In this document: positions 8,433-12,848 of the stretch, piece after piece
How positions within the stretch are numbered: position 1 is the stretch's first letter
Layout of the letters: each line of letters opens with the position of its first letter
NCBI GenBank assembly: GCA_964587515.1
Contig: CAZPMO010000140.1
Location: 1 to 12,848 of the forward strand
Reading direction: 5' to 3'
DNA: 12,848 nt
From: CAZPMO01 sp964587515
GTDB taxonomy: Bacteria; Pseudomonadota; Alphaproteobacteria; MPNO01
The notes under the pieces: generated by a model
What the model saw: only the letters and a program-made list of their open reading frames with translations
What the model was told of the DNA's origin: nothing
Databases searched by the model: none
Made by a program: the position numbers and the translations under genes

Positions 8433-9159
8433 CGGTCGTGCCGAACCGGCGTTCCCGCCGATGAAACTCCTGAACCGCGTCTTCAAGGTCTTCTTTGGAA
8501 AAATCCGGCCATAAGGTACTGGTGAAAACCATCTCGGCGTAGGCCGACTGCCATAACAGAAAATTACTGATCCGCTGCTCGCCGCTCGTCCGGATCAGCA
8601 GATCCGGATCGGGAATATCCGCGGTTGTAAGGTGCCGCGACACCAGTTCCTCATCGATTGACTCGGGATCAAGCCGACCCGCCGCCACTTCACGCGCCAG
8701 CGCGCGCGCGGCGCCGGTGATCTCCTGTCGCGCCCCGTAACTCAGCGCGACTGTCAGTTGAAGTCGGGTATTCCCGTCCGTCCGCGCTTCGGCCATTTCA
8801 ATCAGGCTAACGATATCGTCAGGCAGGAGAGCGCGTTCGCCGATAAACCGGATACGCACACCCTCGCTGTCGAGTTCGGCGATTTCCTTGCGCAGATAAA
8901 GTCGTAGCAGACCCATGAGGTCCGTGACCTCGTTTTTCGGCCGTTTCCAGTTCTCGAGCGAAAACCCGTACAGTGTGAGATACGAGATACCGAGATCGAC
9001 CGATGCGCGTACCGCCGTTCGAACGGCCTCCGCGCCGCGCTGATGACCGGCCGCGCGCGGCAAGCTGCGCGATTTCGCCCACCTTCCATTACCATCCATG
9101 ATAATCGCCACATGAACCGGCGGCGGCGGCGCCTCGGAATGCGAGAGTACTGGTTTCAT
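8425..9159 (-). CDS. uppS: Undecaprenyl diphosphate synthase (cis-isoprenyltransferase)
   Basis: UppS condenses isopentenyl diphosphate units onto farnesyl diphosphate to give C55 undecaprenyl diphosphate, the carrier lipid for peptidoglycan and O-antigen. The 244-residue product has the MDGNGRW block with catalytic D22, the GHQRG segment with H39, FSLENW (66-71), and the long conserved DLLIRTSGEQRISNFLLWQ stretch (186-204) ending in AYAE with the metal-binding E209. All five conserved regions of the cis-prenyltransferase family are therefore present. The ATG at 9159 is 4 nt after the frr stop. The 3' end overlaps the inferred cdsA start by 8 nt. Confidence 0.97.
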   Translation of the reverse strand: MKPVLSHSEAPPPPVHVAIIMDGNGRWAKSRSLPRAAGHQRGAEAVRTAVRASVDLGISYLTLYGFSLENWKRPKNEVTDLMGLLRLYLRKEIAELDSEGVRIRFIGERALLPDDIVSLIEMAEARTDGNTRLQLTVALSYGARQEITGAARALAREVAAGRLDPESIDEELVSRHLTTADIPDPDLLIRTSGEQRISNFLLWQSAYAEMVFTSTLWPDFSKEDLEDAVQEFHRRERRFGTTGG

Positions 9160-9163
9160 TCAA

Positions 9164-9721
9164 TCAGACCTGCATGATTTCCTTGTCTTTGGTCTCCAGC
9201 GTCTGATCGATTTCCTTGACGGTATCATCAGTCAGCGTCTGAATTATTTGCGACCAGGACCGATGGTCGTCCTTGGAAATCTCGCTGTCCTTTTCCATGC
9301 GTTTCAGCGTATCCATCCCATCCCGACGCACGTTGCGCGCCGCGACCCTGGCCTGCTCGGCATACTTATTAGCAATTTTGGTAAGCTCGACGCGGCGCTC
9401 CTCCGACAGTTCCGGGATCGGCACGCGGATCAGGTTCCCCTCGGTCTGCGGATTGAGACCCAGACCGGAATCGCGGACCGCTTTTTCGACGACCTGCACC
9501 AGCCCCATGTCCCATACCTGGACCGTCAGCATCCGCGGATCCGGAACGCCGACCGTGCCGACCTGGTCGATTGGCATCTTCGAGCCATAGGCATCCACCG
9601 ACAGGTGCTCCAGCAGAGCCGTCGAGGCGCGGCCGGTTCTCAGTCCCGCGAACTCGCGCCGCAAAGCTTCCACAGCGCCTTTCATACGCCTTTCGATGTC
9701 ATCGATGTCAATTTCAGCCAT
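9164..9721 (-). CDS. frr: Ribosome recycling factor
   Basis: RRF works with EF-G after termination to split the ribosome from mRNA. The product is 185 residues, exactly the usual length. It has the two-domain RRF layout: a helical bundle interrupted by the beta-rich domain II, with conserved LRTGRAS, PDPRML and the helix IPELSEERRVELTK. I chose the ATG at 9721 with AGGA 8 nt upstream; an in-frame GTG at 9739 would add six residues and is less likely. The start overlaps the end of pyrH by 8 nt, so the two are probably translationally coupled, and uppS begins 4 nt after the stop. Confidence 0.97.
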   Translation of the reverse strand: MAEIDIDDIERRMKGAVEALRREFAGLRTGRASTALLEHLSVDAYGSKMPIDQVGTVGVPDPRMLTVQVWDMGLVQVVEKAVRDSGLGLNPQTEGNLIRVPIPELSEERRVELTKIANKYAEQARVAARNVRRDGMDTLKRMEKDSEISKDDHRSWSQIIQTLTDDTVKEIDQTLETKDKEIMQV

Positions 9722-10463
9722 GGTTCCGTTCCTCCCCACTTATGATTGTGAACGTCCCCTTGCCGGCGACCACGTCGGCAAACGATCCCGGATTGTGTAA
9801 CGAAAATACGAGAATCGGTATGTTATTTTCGCGTGCCAGCGCAATCGCCGAGGCGTCCATGACCCGTAAATTCTTCGAAAGCACCTCTGTATAGGACAGG
9901 TTGTCGTAGCGCTCCGCATCGGGATCCTGCTTGGGGTCGGCGGAATAGACCCCGTCGACCTGGGTTCCCTTGAGCATGGCGTCGCACCCCATTTCGATGG
10001 CGCGCAGGGCCGCAGCCGTGTCGGTGGTGAAATATGGGTTTCCGGTCCCGGCGGCGAAAATCACCACGCGGCCCTTTTCCATGTGCCGGTCGGCGCGCCG
10101 CCGAATGTAAGGCTCGCACACCGTGTCCATCGGTATCGCCGACTGCACGCGCGTCATAACGCCGACGCCTTCGAGCGCGCCCTGTAACGCGAGCGCGTTG
10201 ATCACGGTGGCCAGCATGCCCATGTAATCGGCCGTGCCGCGCTCTACCCCCTGAGCGGCGGTGGAAATTCCGCGAAATATGTTGCCGCCGCCGACCACGA
10301 CGCAAACCTGCACGCCGAGATCGGAGACCGATTTCACCTCACCGGCAATTCTGTTCAACGTTTCGGGATCCTGGCCATAATCCTGCTTACCCATCAGGGC
10401 TTCGCCGGACAGCTTCAGCAAAATCCTGCGATAAGGTTCTGTTTCGGCCTTCGGCTTGGTCAT
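9714..10463 (-). CDS. pyrH: Uridylate kinase PyrH (UMP kinase)
   Basis: PyrH phosphorylates UMP to UDP with ATP as a hexamer of the amino-acid-kinase fold, feeding all pyrimidine nucleotide and UDP-sugar pools, including the UDP-GlcNAc used by LpxA. The 249-residue protein shows KLSGEAL (17-23), the glycine-rich GGGNIFRG (58-65), TGNPYFTTD (140-148), DAMLKGTQVDGVYSADP (161-177) and the C-terminal MDASAIALARENNIPI block, all family hallmarks. The ATG at 10463 has a strong Shine-Dalgarno, AAGGTGGA, 9 nt upstream (10473-10480). The gap to tsf is 58 nt, with no convincing terminator, and the 3' end overlaps frr by 8 nt. Confidence 0.97.
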   Translation of the reverse strand: MTKPKAETEPYRRILLKLSGEALMGKQDYGQDPETLNRIAGEVKSVSDLGVQVCVVVGGGNIFRGISTAAQGVERGTADYMGMLATVINALALQGALEGVGVMTRVQSAIPMDTVCEPYIRRRADRHMEKGRVVIFAAGTGNPYFTTDTAAALRAIEMGCDAMLKGTQVDGVYSADPKQDPDAERYDNLSYTEVLSKNLRVMDASAIALARENNIPILVFSLHNPGSFADVVAGKGTFTIISGEERNHG

Positions 10464-10521
10464 CGGATAGCGTCCACCTTGGCTCTAATCGAGCAAATCG
10501 ACCCGCCCCGCCGCGAAAAAA

Positions 10522-11445
10522 CTAGCTCGCAAGCGTCGCGGCAACTTCCGCGGCGAAATCCTCGTCCTTGCGCTCGATCCCCTCGCCGAGTTCAAACCGG
10601 ACGAACCCGCTCACGGAAATCGGCTTGCCGATCTCGGTCGCGACGTTTTCGAGCGCTTTGCCGACCTTGGTCTCACCGTCGATCACGAACACCTGGTCAA
10701 GCAGAACGACTTCCTCGTAATACTTGCGGAGCCGGCCCTCGACCATTTTCTCTACGATTTCTTCGGGCTTGCCCGAGGCGCGCGCCTGTTCGGCCAACAC
10801 CTCGCGCTCGCGATCGAGCGCGGCCGGATCGACATCGCCGACCGACACACATTGCGGGCTCGCCGCCGCGATGTGCATGGCGACCTGATGGCCGATTTCG
10901 GCGAGGCGCGCCTGATCGCCCTCGGATTCAAGGCCGACGATCACGCCGATCCGGCCAAGCCCAGGCACCACCGCGCCGTGGATATAGCTGGCAACGACAC
11001 CGGCCCCGACGCCAACGGTCTCGGCCCGGCGCAGTCCCATGTTTTCGCCAATTTTCGCGACCAGTCCGGTCACCGCGTCGGTGACGGTTCCGCCGTCGGG
11101 ATAAGCCGCGTTCTGTAGTCCGTCCACGTCATTTCCGGCTGTCAGCGCGACCCCGGCGATATTCCGGGCCAACGCCTGGAATTCCTCGTTACGGGCCACG
11201 AAATCGGTTTCGGAATTCACCTCGACGACCGCGCCCTGGCCGCCCTCCGTCGCGACCGCGACGAGACCCTCGGCGGCGATGCGGCCCGCCTTCTTGGCGG
11301 CCGCCGCAAGCCCCTGCTTGCGGAGCCAATCCACCGCTTCTTCCAAATCGCCACCGGTCTCGGTGAGCGCCTTCTTGCAATCCATCATGCCCGCGCCGGT
11401 CTTCTCGCGAAGATCCTTGACGAGCGCCGCCGTGATTTCGGCCAT
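10522..11445 (-). CDS. tsf: Elongation factor Ts
   Basis: EF-Ts is the guanine-nucleotide exchange factor of EF-Tu. The 307-residue product starts with the UBA-like N-terminal domain (about 1-50), which includes the signature LREKTGAGMMDCKKAL. NSETDFVARN (77-86) follows, with the Asp-Phe pair that in E. coli EF-Ts (D80/F81) inserts into EF-Tu to expel Mg2+. The core and coiled-coil domains follow, including HIAAASPQCVS and the GRLRKYYEEVVLLDQ region near the C-terminus. The length is typical for Alphaproteobacteria and slightly above the 283 residues of E. coli. The ATG at 11445 has a GAGGT Shine-Dalgarno 5 nt upstream. It lies 96 nt after rpsB, the usual partner. Confidence 0.97.
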   Translation of the reverse strand: MAEITAALVKDLREKTGAGMMDCKKALTETGGDLEEAVDWLRKQGLAAAAKKAGRIAAEGLVAVATEGGQGAVVEVNSETDFVARNEEFQALARNIAGVALTAGNDVDGLQNAAYPDGGTVTDAVTGLVAKIGENMGLRRAETVGVGAGVVASYIHGAVVPGLGRIGVIVGLESEGDQARLAEIGHQVAMHIAAASPQCVSVGDVDPAALDREREVLAEQARASGKPEEIVEKMVEGRLRKYYEEVVLLDQVFVIDGETKVGKALENVATEIGKPISVSGFVRFELGEGIERKDEDFAAEVAATLAS

Positions 11446-11493
11446 GATCTACCTCGCTAATGCTAACTTGTTAAATGGGATGACGACGTCTCC

Positions 11494-11519
11494 GGCGAAA
11501 GGGCGTTTCGCCCATCGCC
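11494..11519 (-). other. Intercistronic stem-loop between rpsB and tsf
   Basis: A strong hairpin lies in the 96-nt rpsB-tsf spacer. Read on the minus strand, GGCGA-T-GGGCG pairs with CGCCC-TT-TCGCC around an AAA loop, giving two perfect 5-bp stems separated by a small internal loop. No U-tract follows, so it is not a standard intrinsic terminator. It may act as a processing or stability element, or as a partial attenuator that sets the S2 to EF-Ts ratio; this role is inferred from position only. Confidence 0.6.
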
Positions 11520-11541
11520 ACGGAAGTATCGGCATTCAGCC

Positions 11542-12420
11542 TCAGCCCTTGTCCGGCGCCGCTTCCGCGGTTTCACCGCCTTGCGCGGCTTCCACCGCGC
11601 CGGCCACCGCTTCGGCGGTTGCACCGCCGTCGGCCGCCGCGTTCTCGGCGGCTGTTTCCGCACTCGCCGCTTCGGGCAGTTCTTCCACCGGCAATTCTTC
11701 GGACTCGCCGATATCGCTGCCGGCCGCCGCGGCTTCCTGCTGCAAGCCGCCGAGGACCGCCCGCGCCATCAGGTCGCAATAGAACGCGATCGAGCGAATG
11801 GCATCGTCATTGCCGGGGATGGGGAACGAGATACCGGCCGGATCGGAGTTACTGTCGATTATGCCGATCACGGGGATATTCAGCTTGTTGGCCTCCTTGA
11901 CCGCGATCGATTCCTTGTTGGTGTCGATCACGAACATGATGTCGGGGAGCCCGCCCATCTCCTTGATCCCGCCCAGCGAACGCTGAAGCTTCTCGCGTTC
12001 ACGCGTCAGACCGAGCAGTTCTTTCTTGGTCAGCCCGACATCTTCTTCCTCGAGCGCTTCATCAAGCTCGCGCAGACGGCGGATCGACGCGGTAATCGTC
12101 TTCCAGTTTGTCAACGTGCCGCCCAACCAGCGGTGATTGACGAAATACTGCCCGCAACGCGTGGCCGCTTCCGCGACGTGCTCGCTCGCCTGGCGCTTGG
12201 TGCCCACGAAAAGCACCCGTCCGCCGCCCGCCGTCAATGTCTGCACCGACGAGAGCGCGGCGTGCAACATGGGCATGGTCTGCTGAAGATCGATGATATG
12301 AACGCCGTTTCGCGCGCCGAAGATGTAGGGCGCCATTTTCGGGTTCCAGCGTCTGGTATGGTGTCCAAAGTGGATGCCAGCTTCCAGGAGCTGACGCATA
12401 GTGAAGTCGGGCACGGCCAT
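11542..12420 (-). CDS. rpsB: 30S ribosomal protein S2 with Ala/Glu-rich C-terminal tail
   Basis: S2 binds late to the 30S subunit near h26 and helps recruit S1. The 292-residue product opens with the conserved FTMRQLLEAGIHFGHHTRRW block. It contains the S2 signature region NHRWLGGTLTNWKT and the second block DTNKESIAVKEANKLNIPV followed by DSNSDP. The globular S2 fold ends at about residue 230, close to the end of E. coli S2 (241 residues). The last 60 or so residues are low complexity, rich in Ala and Glu with Gly near the end, and acidic; such tails are common in alphaproteobacterial S2 and are probably disordered. The ATG at 12420 has AAGGA at 12431-12435, 10 nt upstream. It is the first gene of the cluster, with its own promoter predicted at 12564-12592. 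Confidence 0.97.
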   Translation of the reverse strand: MAVPDFTMRQLLEAGIHFGHHTRRWNPKMAPYIFGARNGVHIIDLQQTMPMLHAALSSVQTLTAGGGRVLFVGTKRQASEHVAEAATRCGQYFVNHRWLGGTLTNWKTITASIRRLRELDEALEEEDVGLTKKELLGLTREREKLQRSLGGIKEMGGLPDIMFVIDTNKESIAVKEANKLNIPVIGIIDSNSDPAGISFPIPGNDDAIRSIAFYCDLMARAVLGGLQQEAAAAGSDIGESEELPVEELPEAASAETAAENAAADGGATAEAVAGAVEAAQGGETAEAAPDKG

Positions 12421-12557
12421 GGGTGCGTTGTCCTTTTCCGGTTAAGCCTCCGCGGGCGCTGAGTCCGGCCCCTGCCCGCGTCGCGGGTGGATTGCCGAAC
12501 ACCGGATCGAGATGACGCATGAAGGGTCGCCGTCCCGTATACCCGCGTGCGAAATCA
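12421..12557 (-). promoter_or_regulatory. rpsB 5' leader
   Basis: If transcription starts near 12557, the rpsB mRNA carries a leader of about 137 nt, long for a bacterial housekeeping gene. It contains a perfect hairpin CCCGC-GAC-GCGGG (12475-12487) and, near the start codon, the AAGGA ribosome-binding site at 12431-12435. In other bacteria S2 represses its own mRNA through leader structure, so this leader is a candidate for the same control. I do not recognise a specific known leader motif in it. Confidence 0.35.
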
Positions 12558-12563
12558 GGCGGA

Positions 12564-12592
12564 TAAATAGCCCCCTGGAGACAATTCCGCAA
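12564..12592 (-). promoter_or_regulatory. Predicted rpsB promoter
   Basis: On the minus strand, TTGCGG at 12592-12587 is followed after 17 bases by TATTTA at 12569-12564, within the sequence CTATTTAT. This resembles the housekeeping promoter of Alphaproteobacteria (CTTG-type -35, CTATAT-type -10) at optimal spacing. The A-rich tract GGGAAAAC just upstream could help RNA polymerase binding. Transcription would begin near 12557. It is the best promoter match in the gene-free region upstream of rpsB and probably drives rpsB-tsf and perhaps the entire cluster. The -10 is only a partial match to consensus. Confidence 0.5.
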
Positions 12593-12598
12593 GGAATT
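12583..12598. promoter_or_regulatory. Perfect 16-bp palindrome over the -35 box
   Basis: The sequence AATTCC-TTGC-GGAATT (minus strand) has perfect 6-bp arms with a 4-nt centre, and the predicted -35 hexamer TTGCGG lies inside it. A protein bound here as a dimer would block RNA polymerase, so an operator is possible. It could equally be coincidental dyad symmetry in a short AT-rich patch. I do not recognise it as the site of a known regulator. Confidence 0.3.
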
Positions 12599-12611
12599 TC
12601 AGCCGTTTTCC

Positions 12612-12797
12612 CTAGCCCGCATTTCTCACACCCGCCATGGTCTGCGCGTCGCTGTCCCGCCGACAGGGCAGGAAAGCCGCGCCGCGCGATGCGGTGCATC
12701 GGGCAAGCGGCTTAACGCACCCTGTCGGCGGGACGGCGACGCCCTTCGGGTCGCGTCCAGGCGGCCGCCCGCGGCGGGCGTGAGAAATGCGGGCTAG
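12612..12797. repeat. 186-bp nested inverted-repeat (MITE-like) element
   Basis: The outer arms are 12612-12636 and 12773-12797, 25 bp each with 24 matching positions when one is reverse-complemented; the left arm begins CTAGCCCGCATTTCTCACAC. A second pair lies inside: 12646-12668 against 12720-12742, 22 of 23 positions matching. A third is AAGCCGC/GCGGCTT (12674-12680, 12707-12713), and the centre is CGATGC-GGT-GCATCG (12687-12701). The right half holds an extra small hairpin around CCCTTCGGG (12736-12754). The element is bounded by CTAG at both ends (TA or CTAG may be a target duplication). It holds no gene. It ends about 20 bp upstream of the rpsB -35 box. A non-autonomous transposable element or a large structured intergenic repeat fits best; no transposase is in the window. 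Confidence 0.7.
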
Positions 12798-12848
12798 ATG
12801 TGGAGTCTCATAAGGTTGTTCACATCGAGCCCTGACCGGCTGATGGGT
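12798..12848. other. Window edge upstream of the repeat, nothing assigned
   Basis: These 51 bases separate the repeat from the window end. A 6-bp inverted pair (GATGTG at 12797-12802, CACATC at 12821-12826) is present but has no U-tract and an 18-nt loop, so it is weak. One minus-strand frame enters from the edge and stops at the TAG inside the repeat boundary. With only 17 codons, including AGA, and no recognisable motif, I do not call it a gene. Confidence 0.3.

Noticed and set aside
10464..10521. Intrinsic terminator after tsf, suggested by T6 directly after the stop codon
   Set aside because: The preceding sequence offers only a 3-bp stem, too weak for a terminator, and pyrH follows with a strong ribosome-binding site.
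12062..12592. Minus-strand open frame starting in the rpsB leader and running into rpsB
   Set aside because: It reads rpsB in another frame with an Arg-rich, motif-free product and has no Shine-Dalgarno before its in-leader ATG.
12512..12715. 67-codon plus-strand open frame upstream of rpsB
   Set aside because: It crosses the promoter and half of the inverted-repeat element; its composition shows no protein character.
12794..12848. Possible 3' end of a gene entering from the window edge, stopping at the TAG in the repeat boundary
   Set aside because: Only 17 codons are visible, with an AGA codon unusual for these genes and no known C-terminal motif. A disrupted gene end is possible but cannot be supported.
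1..12848. Novel defence, biosynthetic or mobile protein system
   Set aside because: All thirteen genes belong to well-known core families in a conserved order. No unknown coding sequence is present between them.

Overview
The window reads as a chromosomal housekeeping region of a GC-rich alphaproteobacterium, probably Rhodospirillales-like. This placement rests on the gene order, the single-PDZ RseP, the alanine/glutamate-rich tail on ribosomal protein S2 and the GC-rich codon use. No rRNA, tRNA, CRISPR array, phage gene or transposase is visible.

Thirteen genes lie head to tail on the minus strand. In transcription order, from high to low coordinates, they are rpsB (S2), tsf (EF-Ts), pyrH (UMP kinase), frr (ribosome recycling factor), uppS (undecaprenyl diphosphate synthase), cdsA (CDP-diacylglycerol synthase), dxr (DXP reductoisomerase), rseP (site-2 protease), bamA (outer-membrane assembly), an skp/ompH-like periplasmic chaperone, lpxD, fabZ and lpxA. 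From pyrH to lpxA every junction is a short overlap or a gap of 31 nt or less, so these eleven genes are most likely one transcription unit. rpsB and tsf sit upstream with gaps of 96 and 58 nt. The rpsB-tsf gap holds a GC-rich hairpin without a U-tract.

The set joins translation factors (S2, EF-Ts, RRF) and pyrimidine supply (UMP kinase) to envelope building. Dxr feeds the isoprenoid pathway used by UppS to make the bactoprenol carrier, CdsA starts phospholipid head-group synthesis, RseP handles membrane stress signalling, BamA and Skp assemble outer-membrane proteins, and LpxD, FabZ and LpxA act in lipid A and fatty acid synthesis.

The only gene-free stretch over 300 bases is 12421-12848, upstream of rpsB. 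It contains a plausible sigma-70-type promoter for rpsB (-35 at 12587-12592, -10 at 12564-12569), a perfect 16-bp palindrome over the -35 box, a leader of about 137 nt with a small hairpin, and a 186-bp nested inverted-repeat element (12612-12797) with nearly perfect 25-bp ends bounded by CTAG/TA. This MITE-like or structured-repeat element is the most unusual object here. The remainder is conserved core genome, and I see no undescribed protein system. The 93 bases downstream of lpxA are too short to identify the next gene.
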